A model generated the notes under the pieces. It had not been told where the DNA came from, searched no databases, and saw only the letters and a program-made list of their open reading frames with translations. A stretch of 38,243 nucleotides of DNA. Origin: Chloroflexota bacterium (GTDB taxonomy: Bacteria > Chloroflexota > Anaerolineae > CG2-30-64-16). Positions 5,817-13,299 of the stretch are shown in pieces; positions within the stretch are counted from its first letter, which is position 1, and every line of letters begins with the position of its first letter. The position numbers and the translations under genes are program-made. The DNA lies in the NCBI GenBank assembly GCA_026389845.1, contig JAPLHB010000137.1, positions 1 through 38,243 on the forward strand, in the 5' to 3' direction.

Positions 5817-8686
5817 AGCAAATCCACCGGGTCAATGTCCAGCCGCCAGCCGAGCGGCAGCGGCACACGGCGCAGGAGTGCGGCAGGGTCGGGGCTGCGG
5901 ACGATCACCTGCCAGCGATAGAGGCCGCGCTGCTGGCCGAAGAAGCACGGCGCGGGGCCGATCAGGTCGGTGTCGGGCAACGCCAGGTGGGTGATCTCAC
6001 CACGAAGCTGGTCGGCCAGCCGCGTCGCTTCGGCTTCGGCTTTGACGCGCTGGCTGTTGTAGTAGACCAGTTGGGCCAAGCGGCGGAAGGGCGGGTACCC
6101 CTGCTGGCGGCGGAACGCGATCTCCTGGCGGTAGAAGCCGTCATAGTCGTGATGGCTGGCTGCGACGACCGCGTAGTGGTCGGGGTGATAGGTCTGGACG
6201 ATCACCCGGCCGCCCAACGCGCTCCGCCCGGCGCGGCCCGCCACCTGGGTCAGCAGTTGGAAGGTGCGCTCGCCCGCACGAAAATCCGGCAGGAACAGCC
6301 CCACGTCGGCCGCGATCACCCCCACCAACGTGACCAGCGGCAGATCCAGCCCCTTGGCGATCATCTGCGTGCCGATCAGCACATCGGCCTCGTGCGCGAC
6401 GAAGCGGCTGAGGATGGCGTCGTGCGAGCCTTTGGCGCCGGTCACGTCCCGATCCCAACGCAGGGTGCGCGCCTCCGGGAACTCCAGCTTGACGGCCTCC
6501 TCCAGGTTTTGCGTACCCGCGCCGAAGAAGCGGATGCGCTTGCTCTTGCAGTCGGGGCAGACGGTGGGGACGGGATAGCGCCGGTTGCAGTGGTGGCAGA
6601 GGAGCATCTCGCCCGCGGTGTGATAGGCCAGCGGCACCGCACAGCGCGGGCACGCCTCCACGTGGCCGCAATCGCGGCACATGACGAAGGTGCTGGCCCC
6701 GCGGCGGTTGAGGTAGAGGATCGCGTGCTGCCTGGCAGCCAGCACCCGCCGCAACTCGGCCGCCAGCGCCCGGCTGAACATGCTCCGGTTGTTCGCGCGC
6801 AACTCCTGGCGCATGTCCACGAGCGCGACTTCGGGAAGATCGGCTGATTGACCGACGACCAACGACAGTTGACCGGCTTTTTCGTCGTTCGTCGTTCGTC
6901 CTTCGTCGGCCCGATGACCGAGAATCCGCTTCGGCAGCCCCAACAGCTCGATCTCCCCCCGCCGGGCCGCATAGAAGGTCTCCAGGCTGGGGGTCGCGCT
7001 GCCCAGGAGCACGATCGCGGCGCACAGACGACTCAACTCGGCGGCGACGGTGCGGGCGTGATAGCGCGGCGGGGGGGCCCCCTGCTTGTACGACGGCTCG
7101 TGCTCCTCGTCCAGCACAATCAGGCCCAGGCTCGGATAGGGCAAAAAGAGCGCCGAGCGGGCGCCGACGACCACTTGCGCCGCGGGATGGTTCGTCCGCA
7201 CCCGCCGCCAGACGTCGAACCGCTCCCCGTCGCTTAGTTCGCTGTGCCACACCGTCACCTTATCCGGGAAGCGCGCGGCGAACCGCCGGATCGTCTGCGC
7301 CGTCAACGCGATCTCGGGCACCAGTATGACTGCCTGCCGTCTCCGCCTCAGCACGGCATCAATCGCGCGCAGGTAGATCTCCGTCTTGCCGGAGCAGGTG
7401 ACACCGTGAAGGAGGTAGATGGCGTGCTGCGTGTTGCGTGCTGCGTGCTGCGTGTTTTCGAAGCCGGAAGCTGGACGCTGGTCAGCCGGTTGCGCGTCGG
7501 ATTCGCCACTTGCTGATTTGCCGATTTGCCGATTTGCCGATTCGCCTATCCGTTTATCCGCTTCGATCCGTTGCCTGATGCTCTCCCACACCCGCTCCTG
7601 ATCCTCCGTCAACGTGGGCGCTTGATCGAGGGCGAACTCGCGGCCGGCCAGCGGATCGCGCCAGACCATCTCCTCGGCGACGGTGACCAGGCCGGCGGCT
7701 TCCAGATCGCGCAGTGTGTCCAGCGTCGCGTCGGTTTCGGCATAGACCTTTCCGATCCACGCGGACCCGCCGGTCTGCTCTAACGCGGCCAGCACCGCCC
7801 GGTGCTTCGCGGCCCCGCGCAGCTCGACGATGGCGTCAAGGATGGCGTCCCCTTCCAGCGCCAGGCTGACCAGCGCAGACCCCTTTGACGCGGACCGCGC
7901 AATCGTCACCCACCCGCGCTTCTCCAGCGCCTCCACCGGCCCGCGTCCGCACCCGACCGCCGCGCACAACTCATCGAGGCTGATTTGCTGATTTGCTGAT
8001 TTGCTGATTTGCGCCAACACCTCCGCCTGCTTCGTCGCGCGTCCCAACGTCGGCAGGAGACGCGCCACCGTCGCGGCATCGGCCAGCAGACGAACCTGGC
8101 GATCGGTTTTGGGTCGCGGGGGCGGGGTGGGGAATGCGATCTCTCGCGTCACCAGCCCGCGTTCGAGCAGCGGCTCCAGATCGGCCCGCTGCGTGACGCC
8201 CTTCAGGCCTTCGGTGACCTCGCCCCAATCCCCCGCATCCTCTGCGATCCGGGCCAGGAGGGCCGCCTGGGTGGAAGTCAAGTCGAGTGGGGTGGGCCGG
8301 CCGGTGCGGGCGAAGACGGTGCGTCCGCGTTGGCTCAGCCCCGCGGGGAGCATCAGGCGCAGTGATTCGATCAACGGAGCCAGGTAGTACCCGCCGATCC
8401 AACGGGCCAGGGCAAGCTGTGCCGGCGTGAGCAATGGCTGCGCCCAGACCAGCGCCTCGATGTCGGAGTAGCGTTCGAGCGGGGGTGGGGTGTCCGTCAG
8501 CGAGAGGACGACCGCCTGCACGCGGCGGTTGCGGAGCGTCACCCAGACCAGGTGGCCCGGCTCCAGGCGTCCGGCCAGCCGGTCTGGGACGCGGTAGGTG
8601 AAGGTCTGGCCGAGCGGATCGGCGCTCGTGTCGGCGCCGGCCCGTTGGCCGAGGGGAGTGTTGACGCAAACGTCAGCGAAGGGCAT
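5813..8686 (-). CDS. priA: Primosomal protein N' (replication restart helicase PriA)
   Basis: 957 residues with start at ATG 8686 (MPFADVCVN), where PriA homology begins; the open frame continues to 8974 but that part overlaps an antitoxin gene. N-terminal 3' DNA-binding domain (FTYRVPDRLAG), winged-helix region, then superfamily-2 helicase with Walker A HGVTCSGKTE (Cys where Gly is usual), DEEHEPSYKQ as motif II, an eight-Cys zinc-binding block (CRDCGHVEACPRC ... CHHC ... CPDC), and motifs GTQMIAKGLD and QVAGRAGR. It reloads the replicative helicase at stalled forks. It is over 200 residues longer than E. coli PriA; part of the excess is repeat-derived peptide at about residues 226-236, 376-396, 411-425 and 591-612. 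ATGA-coupled to the downstream tlpA-like gene. Confidence 0.93.
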   Translation of the reverse strand: MPFADVCVNTPLGQRAGADTSADPLGQTFTYRVPDRLAGRLEPGHLVWVTLRNRRVQAVVLSLTDTPPPLERYSDIEALVWAQPLLTPAQLALARWIGGYYLAPLIESLRLMLPAGLSQRGRTVFARTGRPTPLDLTSTQAALLARIAEDAGDWGEVTEGLKGVTQRADLEPLLERGLVTREIAFPTPPPRPKTDRQVRLLADAATVARLLPTLGRATKQAEVLAQISKSANQQISLDELCAAVGCGRGPVEALEKRGWVTIARSASKGSALVSLALEGDAILDAIVELRGAAKHRAVLAALEQTGGSAWIGKVYAETDATLDTLRDLEAAGLVTVAEEMVWRDPLAGREFALDQAPTLTEDQERVWESIRQRIEADKRIGESANRQIGKSASGESDAQPADQRPASGFENTQHAARNTQHAIYLLHGVTCSGKTEIYLRAIDAVLRRRRQAVILVPEIALTAQTIRRFAARFPDKVTVWHSELSDGERFDVWRRVRTNHPAAQVVVGARSALFLPYPSLGLIVLDEEHEPSYKQGAPPPRYHARTVAAELSRLCAAIVLLGSATPSLETFYAARRGEIELLGLPKRILGHRADEGRTTNDEKAGQLSLVVGQSADLPEVALVDMRQELRANNRSMFSRALAAELRRVLAARQHAILYLNRRGASTFVMCRDCGHVEACPRCAVPLAYHTAGEMLLCHHCNRRYPVPTVCPDCKSKRIRFFGAGTQNLEEAVKLEFPEARTLRWDRDVTGAKGSHDAILSRFVAHEADVLIGTQMIAKGLDLPLVTLVGVIAADVGLFLPDFRAGERTFQLLTQVAGRAGRSALGGRVIVQTYHPDHYAVVAASHHDYDGFYRQEIAFRRQQGYPPFRRLAQLVYYNSQRVKAEAEATRLADQLRGEITHLALPDTDLIGPAPCFFGQQRGLYRWQVIVRSPDPAALLRRVPLPLGWRLDIDPVDLL
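6881..6908. repeat. Heptad repeat inside priA (GTTCGTC units)
   Basis: About four 7-bp units TTCGTCG/TTCGTCC in a row, in frame within priA, encoding the DEGRTTNDEK peptide. A related, weaker complement (GACGACCAACGACA) lies just to the left at 6853-6868, so the block resembles an inverted repeat with a 12-base spacer. Confidence 0.6.
7416..7455. repeat. Heptad repeat inside priA (GCGTGYT units)
   Basis: Five consecutive 7-bp units alternating GCGTGCT and GCGTGTT, the complement of the ACGCAAC heptads at 13778-13868. It is read in priA as the NTQHAARNTQHAI peptide, immediately before the Walker A motif of the helicase. Confidence 0.75.
7511..7546. repeat. Octad repeat inside priA (CGATTTGC units)
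   Basis: About four 8-bp units TGATTTGC/CGATTTGC ending in a degenerate CGATTCGC. Encodes the SANRQIGKSAS peptide in the linker between PriA N-terminal and helicase domains. Confidence 0.65.
7981..8012. repeat. Octad repeat inside priA, four perfect TGATTTGC units
   Basis: Four perfect tandem copies of an 8-bp unit (32 bases). On the minus strand they read as the SKSANQQIS peptide inside the PriA winged-helix region. Because 8 is not a multiple of 3, four copies add 32 bases; frame is kept only together with the flanking bases. Confidence 0.8.
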
Positions 8687-8699
8687 GAGTTTTGCGGTG

Positions 8700-9128
8700 T
8701 TATGGCTGACCGGGCGCCCCGGTCTCGTACTCCGAGCCGCCTTCTCGCATCTGCGCGGCATGCGGCCACGGGGAAGCGATCGGGGTGGCCGCCCCAGTCG
8801 GCAAAACACGTTTGACCAGCGACTCGATCTCGCCGGCCAGCGCGGCAACTGCGGGGACAAGTCGGGTCTGTCCACAGCCCGGCGTTTGGCAAACGTACCG
8901 CGCCACCTGTCGCAGCACCACACGTCCACCCGATAGGGGAAGGTCAATCGGAAACGGCTGCATTTTCGCGCCACAGCGATCGCAGCGATCCTCGCGCGGC
9001 GCCCATTCGAACTTTAGCCAATGGGTCTCCTGGGCCATCTCGGCGCTCGTATCTGTAGAATCCAGATAGGCCGCGTCTTCGGCCCTTGCCTGACGAATGG
9101 CTTCGCGATCAAAAGTTTTTTTCTTCAT
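8700..9128 (-). CDS. Zinc-ribbon putative antitoxin (YgiT/MqsA-like N-domain)
   Basis: 142 residues. A four-cysteine zinc ribbon (CDRCGAKM ... YVCQTPGCGQTRL) framing a GGRVVLRQVARYVC strand is like the YgiT/MqsA-type zinc finger of type II antitoxins. The first ~45 residues (FDREAIRQARAEDAAYLDSTDTS) are acidic and probably contact the toxin. ATG 9126-9128 overlaps the toxin TGA (9125-9127) by ATGA: toxin first, antitoxin second. No clear DNA-binding helix-turn-helix is seen, so autoregulation is uncertain. The stop lies only 13 bases before the priA start, so this gene pair is now transcribed with priA. Function is inferred from partner and fold. Confidence 0.6.
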   Translation of the reverse strand: MKKKTFDREAIRQARAEDAAYLDSTDTSAEMAQETHWLKFEWAPREDRCDRCGAKMQPFPIDLPLSGGRVVLRQVARYVCQTPGCGQTRLVPAVAALAGEIESLVKRVLPTGAATPIASPWPHAAQMREGGSEYETGAPGQP

Positions 9129-9427
9129 CGTCCACCTCGTTGCCTTTTGTACCCTTTCCTCTCGTTGTCAGTCATATCCCTGGCTGTGACCGTGTAGAAA
9201 AGCTGCTCCACCTCGCGATCGAGCACGACAAACAGGTATCGGCCGCTTTCTGTCTGACCGTAGACGTAGTATCGCGACAGTCCGTGCCCAGTCGTACCAG
9301 CGTGCCGCATCCATGACGCCATGGACCGACAAACCCATTCGACTTCTTCCACTTCGACGCTGTGCTCAGCAATGTGTTCGACGTTCCAGTCGTCCCATCG
9401 CAGGTAGGCGATTCGTAGGGGCTTCAT
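9125..9427 (-). CDS. BrnT-like toxin (RelE-fold putative ribonuclease)
   Basis: 100 residues from ATG 9427, with GGAGG about 13 bases upstream. The layout matches BrnT-type toxins: LRWDDWNVEHIAEHSVEVEEVEW at the start (trp/acidic then His-x-x-x-His), a GRYLFVVLDREVE strand pair, and the terminal VTARDMTDNERKGYKRQ segment that in BrnT holds catalytic or RNA-contacting residues. Family members cleave mRNA when freed from antitoxin. Coupled by ATGA to the zinc-ribbon gene, an unusual partner because BrnT normally pairs with BrnA, a ribbon-helix-helix protein. Part of the island inserted between amrB and priA. Confidence 0.65.
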   Translation of the reverse strand: MKPLRIAYLRWDDWNVEHIAEHSVEVEEVEWVCRSMASWMRHAGTTGHGLSRYYVYGQTESGRYLFVVLDREVEQLFYTVTARDMTDNERKGYKRQRGGR

Positions 9428-9584
9428 GAGAGCACACTTTCCTCCCCCGCGCTTCAATCATTCCTTGGCTCAACTCATTGACCGCCAGACCGACCGCTCG
9501 CATCCGTTCTTGGAGGAGTTGTGCGCCGATGGGCACTCCCTGGAAGGCAATCCGCTTTTGAGCTGTATCAAGGAAAACAGTCAC
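9366..9584 (-). CDS. Small hypothetical protein, probably frameshifted near its end
   Basis: GTG start at 9584, nine bases after the preceding gene's stop. The first ~48 residues (MTVFLDTAQKRIAFQGVPIG, then QLLQERMRAVGLAV, then SQGMIEARG) look like a real small protein; I do not recognise the family. The rest runs 62 bases into the toxin gene and looks unnatural. One extra base in the C run at 9444-9448 would change the end to EARGEESVLS followed by a TGA that overlaps the toxin ATG as ATGA, the arrangement used by its neighbours. So this is either a one-base deletion or a sequencing/assembly error in a homopolymer. It may be a third component of the toxin-antitoxin island. Confidence 0.45.
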   Translation of the reverse strand: MTVFLDTAQKRIAFQGVPIGAQLLQERMRAVGLAVNELSQGMIEARGRKVCSHEAPTNRLPAMGRLERRTHC

Positions 9585-9592
9585 TCACTGAA

Positions 9593-10219
9593 TCACAGCG
9601 TTTCGAACAGCGTCTTCGCCTCGCGCTGGAAGAAACGCTTGACCTCGTCCCACGACCATTTGACCAGTATCACCGGCATCGGGTCTTTCTCGGCATCTGC
9701 GAAATAGGCCAGTGACTTGACGATGTGGATGATATTCATGTTTAGGCCCGCGAACTTCTGCCGGTAGCACTGCAGAGCGTCGGCTATCGAAAGACCCGAC
9801 TTGGCGATGAAGTACAGGTCTACGAAATCCCGCCGTGTGCCGCGACGTGAGATGGCGTCCAGCTTCATGGCCGCGAGGTCTTGCAGGCTGGCAATGCGGG
9901 CGTCGAGCACCATGACCGGTTCACCGATCAACGGGTAGCGATAACGGAAGAAGCTGATCTTGACGCCTTGCAGTTCGCCCAGCAAGGTATCGTTAGCCAG
10001 CCGATCCAAGCCAAACTGCCCCAGGTCGGCCAGATTCGCAGCCAACTGGGTCGAATCGAAGGGATCCGGCCCGAAGAAGTCGAGGTCAATCGAGACACGG
10101 TGGCCCAGGTAGAGCGCGACAGCCGTGCCGCCGGCCAGGTAAAACGGTCGAACCAGTCCGGCTTCGACTAATAGGGCCAGATCGCGTCTGGTTCCCGCAG
10201 GGAGGGCTTCGATAAACAT
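9593..10219 (-). CDS. AbiEii-like nucleotidyltransferase (putative toxin)
   Basis: 208 residues. The nucleotidyltransferase signature FYLAGGTAVALYLGHRVSIDLDFF (split here as GGTAVALYLGHR and SIDLDFF, about residues 29-50) is typical of the AbiEii/AbiGii/MNT-like superfamily; the two Asp residues bind metal. Later segments DLAAMKLDAISRRGTRRDF and DLYFIAK also fit the family, which transfers nucleotides to tRNA acceptor ends in characterised AbiE-type toxins. ATG 10217-10219 lies inside the 3' end of the DUF6922-like gene (52-base overlap). The pair is likely a toxin-antitoxin or phage-defence module; activity is inferred. Confidence 0.75.
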   Translation of the reverse strand: MFIEALPAGTRRDLALLVEAGLVRPFYLAGGTAVALYLGHRVSIDLDFFGPDPFDSTQLAANLADLGQFGLDRLANDTLLGELQGVKISFFRYRYPLIGEPVMVLDARIASLQDLAAMKLDAISRRGTRRDFVDLYFIAKSGLSIADALQCYRQKFAGLNMNIIHIVKSLAYFADAEKDPMPVILVKWSWDEVKRFFQREAKTLFETL

Positions 10220-10473
10220 GGTATCTTATCCTGGTCAAGGCCAAAGTAGAGCGCCCAGAAGTTGGCGCTAAGCGCACTCAGCCGGCGGCTGGTCTGCAAG
10301 ATGGCGATGATCTCATCGCGCGGGAAGCGTTGCAGCATCCAGCGCACGGACGGCGGGTCGCCGTACTCCAGCAGGCGTTCGAGGACGTAGACGGGATACT
10401 CGTCTACGTCCAGTTGCGCCGAGTCTGTGTCCCAAAAGAACCGTTGGGCTTCGATTGGCAATCGGGTCGTCAT
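10168..10473 (-). CDS. DUF6922-like putative antitoxin
   Basis: 101 residues from ATG 10473, preceded by AAGGGAG. The sequence FFWDTDSAQLDVDEYPVYVL, then RLLEYGDPPSVRWMLQRFP and the end SANFWALYF match the pattern of small DUF6922-type proteins found next to AbiEii-like nucleotidyltransferases, where they probably act as antitoxin. No helix-turn-helix is obvious beyond the helical middle (about residues 25-70). It begins 11 bases after the amrB stop and overlaps the nucleotidyltransferase start by 52 bases. Family name is from memory. Confidence 0.65.
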   Translation of the reverse strand: MTTRLPIEAQRFFWDTDSAQLDVDEYPVYVLERLLEYGDPPSVRWMLQRFPRDEIIAILQTSRRLSALSANFWALYFGLDQDKIPCLSKPSLREPDAIWPY

Positions 10474-10484
10474 TGCTTCTCCCT

Positions 10485-11339
10485 TCACGCATACGCCGCG
10501 GCCGCCAGATACCCTACGCAGTATGTTCCCGGTCGCTTGTTGCCGGTGACGTCGCCCGACGTGGCGTAGGCCAACACCTGCGCGGCGGTCGCGCCGCGCT
10601 GCTTCGCCGCGGAGAGCGCCGCCACCAGCCCGGCCGCGCCGCACGCCTGCACCTCCTCGACCGCCAGGGCCGCGGCCAGGCCGGCCACGTCGAACGCGGC
10701 GACCAGCTCGACCAACTTGCGGTCAATCCGCACCACCTCCGAGTAGTTGTCCAGGTGGGTCAGGTCGGTGCTGGCGATCAGCAATGTTTCGTCGTCGGCC
10801 AGTTCGGCCAGGGCCGCGGCCAGCGCGGCCAGCCGGGCCGCTGCGCCGGGGTCCGCGATGTGCTCGCCGAGCATGATCGGGACGAGACTGAAGCGCTCCA
10901 ACGCGATTTGCAGGAAGGGTAACTGGATCTCCAGCGAGTGCTCCTCGTCTCCGCGCACGGTCGTCAGGGACACGCGCTGCCCCAACGCATCAATGAAGGT
11001 GCGATCCACCGGCACGTTGCCCAGGGGCGTCTCGTAAACGGATTCCACGGGAACCATGAACGGACCGAGCCGGCTGCCCCAAATGGGCCGGTGGAGCGGG
11101 CCGAGGAGGACGACCCGGTGGAATCCCGCGCCGCGCACCTGGGCGTAAGCGGCCGCAGCCGTGGGGCCAGAGTAGCTGTGCCCGGCGTGGGGGCAGACCA
11201 ATGCCAGGGCTTTGCCGGGCAGTGTCACGGGTGTCACCCCGGCCAGGTAGCTTTCGATGGCCCGGCGCAGGGCCGGCGCGCTGCCCGGATACCACGTGCC
11301 GGCGATGGCAGAGGGGCGGATGGTTGAGACAGGAGACAT
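10485..11339 (-). CDS. amrB: AmmeMemoRadiSam system protein B (MEMO1 family)
   Basis: 284 residues from ATG 11339 with a very good AGGAGG six bases upstream. MEMO1-family features: IRPSAIAGTWYPGS at the start, ALVCPHAGHSYSGPTAAAAYA, VVLLGPLHRP, EEHSLEIQLPFLQ, ASTDLTHLDNY and a C-terminal CGAAGLVAALSAAKQRGA. The conserved His, Asp and Cys residues shared with class III extradiol dioxygenases are present in these segments. The family works with AMMECR1 and a radical SAM protein in a modification of unknown substrate; neither partner gene is in this window. Lies 45 bases downstream of the rhomboid gene on the same strand. Confidence 0.88.
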   Translation of the reverse strand: MSPVSTIRPSAIAGTWYPGSAPALRRAIESYLAGVTPVTLPGKALALVCPHAGHSYSGPTAAAAYAQVRGAGFHRVVLLGPLHRPIWGSRLGPFMVPVESVYETPLGNVPVDRTFIDALGQRVSLTTVRGDEEHSLEIQLPFLQIALERFSLVPIMLGEHIADPGAAARLAALAAALAELADDETLLIASTDLTHLDNYSEVVRIDRKLVELVAAFDVAGLAAALAVEEVQACGAAGLVAALSAAKQRGATAAQVLAYATSGDVTGNKRPGTYCVGYLAAAAYA

Positions 11340-11384
11340 GAGGAACCTCCTGCGTGACGTGTGCCTCGCGTAGAATACGGCCAC

Positions 11385-12509
11385 TTATGGCAACTGCGCC
11401 AATACCTCTCTCGCTGACTGCGCATATGCGTTCTGTGGGTTCTGCACCAGATAGCGTTCGAGCAGGACACGAGCTTCGGCGGGACGCCCCAACTCGGCGT
11501 AGACCAGACCCAAAGTGTAGACGGCGTTCGGGTTGTCGGGCGCCAGTCGCAGCGATTCCGCCAGCTCGCCGGCGGCCGCCGGCAGTTGCCCCTGGCGCGC
11601 GTAAACGATGCCGAGGGTGTAGCGGCCCGCTGCGTCGGAGGGAGCAACCGCAATCACCTGCTGGAGCAATCCCTGCGCTTTGGGCCAGTTGTCTTCGGCC
11701 AGGGCGGTCTCGGCCCGTTGCCGGAGGCGGTCCGGTTCGGCTGACCATAAGCGGCCACCCAACCAGACACCGCCGACAAGGACTACAACCGTCGTGGCGA
11801 TCGCCACGACCCACACGAGATGATTCTGCCGGTCGGTTAACCGTGGTGTGGGCGGGAAACCACCCCACGCGATCCGGTAACGTGGGGCCAGGGCCAGGCT
11901 CAACGCCAGCCCGCCGAGCAGCCCGCCCAGGTGGGCCAGATTGTTGATCCGAGGCTGGGTGAACCCGAAGAACAGGTTGATGGCCGCCACGATCAGCAGA
12001 TTGACCAAACGTTGCCGGCCGAACGTCCCGAACAATCCCCGGTTCAGGACAAAGAAGGCGATTTCAGCGCCGATCAGCCCAAAAATCGCACCCGATGCGC
12101 CTACCGACGGCGCCTCTGAACCAAACAGGTATGAAGCGACATTGCCAGCCAGGCCTGCGATGACGAACACAAGCGCGAAGCGGCGATAGCCGTAGAACGC
12201 CTCCACCTCGCGCCCCAGGCTGTAAAGCGCCCAACCGTTAAAGGCCAGGTGCATCACGCTGCCATGCAGGAACATGGCGGTCAACAACCGCCAGTAGGCC
12301 CCTTCGACGATCAACGAGTTCATCTGGGCGCCGAGGGCAATCAGCGTTTCGACCGGGGGATCGAACGACCGGCCGGCAATGACTTCGGCTAGAAAGATGA
12401 CGGTCACGATGCCCAACAGGGCATACGTGATGACGGGACGGGTCAGGGGCAACGCCACACCCACCTGCCGTGGCGCCGGTTCGGGGACGAGAGATGGCTC
12501 ATCGGTCAC
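11385..12509 (-). CDS. Rhomboid-family intramembrane serine protease with TPR tail
   Basis: 374 residues. Six or so membrane segments between residues 25 and 210. Catalytic parts: HLAFN (H87, N91), GASGAIFG with nucleophile S139, and NLAHLGG with H193. It cleaves transmembrane segments of membrane proteins. A further membrane helix (about 230-250) is followed by tetratricopeptide repeats (about 265-374; AEDNWPKAQGLLQQV, PSDAAGRYTLGIVYARQG, PDNPNAVYTLGLVYAELG), which would sit on the other side for substrate recruitment. Starts ATGA-overlapped with the gmk stop (12506-12509), so translation is coupled to gmk. Confidence 0.9.
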   Translation of the reverse strand: MTDEPSLVPEPAPRQVGVALPLTRPVITYALLGIVTVIFLAEVIAGRSFDPPVETLIALGAQMNSLIVEGAYWRLLTAMFLHGSVMHLAFNGWALYSLGREVEAFYGYRRFALVFVIAGLAGNVASYLFGSEAPSVGASGAIFGLIGAEIAFFVLNRGLFGTFGRQRLVNLLIVAAINLFFGFTQPRINNLAHLGGLLGGLALSLALAPRYRIAWGGFPPTPRLTDRQNHLVWVVAIATTVVVLVGGVWLGGRLWSAEPDRLRQRAETALAEDNWPKAQGLLQQVIAVAPSDAAGRYTLGIVYARQGQLPAAAGELAESLRLAPDNPNAVYTLGLVYAELGRPAEARVLLERYLVQNPQNAYAQSAREVLAQLP

Positions 12510-13168
12510 AGCGTCACCGGCTCCCAGTCCACCCGATCCTTCTCGGCCTGCATGATGGCGATGACTTCGTCCACGGTGTCATCCAGCGCGCATTCGCAGT
12601 TGACGACGCGGTACTTGAACTCGACCGCGCGACGCAGCTCGGCGCGGGCGGTTTCGATGCGGCGCTGCAATTGTGCGTTGTCCTCGGTGCGGCGGCGACG
12701 CAGGCGCTCGACCAACGCCGCTTCCGACTCGGCCGTCAGGAAGATGGTCACGGCTTGTGGGACCATTTGGCAGACGGTAGCCGCGCCCTGCACGTCCACC
12801 CGCATGACCACGTCGTGCCCGCTCGCCAGCGCGGCCCGGATGCCGGCCTTAGGGATGCCCTTGTACTGGCCGTAGACCGTGGCGTGTTCCAATAGCTCGC
12901 CTTGGGCAATCATGGCCGTGAACGCGGCCTCGGATACGAAATGGTAATCCACGCCGTCCTCTTCGTTGGGCCGCCGCGCTCGCGTCGTGGCCGTCACGAC
13001 GAAGTGGCAGGGATACCCCCGCTCCTTCATGCGCTGGATGGTGGCATCCTTGCCCACGCCCGACGGCCCGGAAATCACCACCAACAGCGGCCGCGGGGGA
13101 CGCAACGCTTCATACCAGGCCTGGACCGCCTCACCCGCGACCCCGGCCGTGTGACCTGGCTGGCTCAT
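12506..13168 (-). CDS. gmk: Guanylate kinase
   Basis: 220 residues. P-loop GPSGVGKD (residues 34-41), GMP-binding TTRARRPNEEDGVDYHFVS, and the lid region LRRRRTEDNAQLQRR are all recognisable. It phosphorylates GMP to GDP with ATP in the cytoplasm. The N-terminal ~25 residues (MSQPGHTAGVAGEAV) are an extension; the start at ATG 13168 has AAGGA upstream. First gene of the long minus-strand run; divergent from the FmdB gene, sharing the 13169-13299 intergenic region. Confidence 0.93.
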   Translation of the reverse strand: MSQPGHTAGVAGEAVQAWYEALRPPRPLLVVISGPSGVGKDATIQRMKERGYPCHFVVTATTRARRPNEEDGVDYHFVSEAAFTAMIAQGELLEHATVYGQYKGIPKAGIRAALASGHDVVMRVDVQGAATVCQMVPQAVTIFLTAESEAALVERLRRRRTEDNAQLQRRIETARAELRRAVEFKYRVVNCECALDDTVDEVIAIMQAEKDRVDWEPVTL

Positions 13169-13176
13169 GCAGTTCC

Positions 13177-13205
13177 TTGCGTTCGATGCGCTTCTGCGCT
13201 ATAAT
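13177..13205 (+). promoter_or_regulatory. Sigma-70-like promoter for the FmdB-type gene
   Basis: TTGCGT at 13177-13182, a 17-base spacer, and a perfect TATAAT at 13200-13205. Transcripts to the right would carry a ~85-base leader containing the heptad hairpin at 13220-13279. The -35 box lies next to the ribosome-binding region of gmk on the other strand. Confidence 0.55.
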
Positions 13206-13219
13206 CAGCTCAATACGAT

Positions 13220-13279
13220 AACGAGTAACGAGAAACGAGTAAGCACCAACCGCATTTTACTCGTCACTCATTACTCGTT
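13220..13279. repeat. Heptad inverted repeat (ACGAGTA units)
   Basis: Left arm 13220-13242 and right arm 13257-13279, each three degenerate 7-bp units (ACGAGTA, ACGAGAA, ACTCATT), pairing at most positions, 14-base loop. It ends about 20 bases before the FmdB ATG, so it would fold in the leader of that mRNA or act on gmk transcription. Confidence 0.75.
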
Positions 13280-13299
13280 ACTCATTCCTGGGGGGATGA

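Noticed and set aside
8687..8974. Upstream extension of priA by 96 codons
   Set aside because: It overlaps the zinc-ribbon gene in another frame and has no PriA similarity; homology begins at the ATG at 8686.
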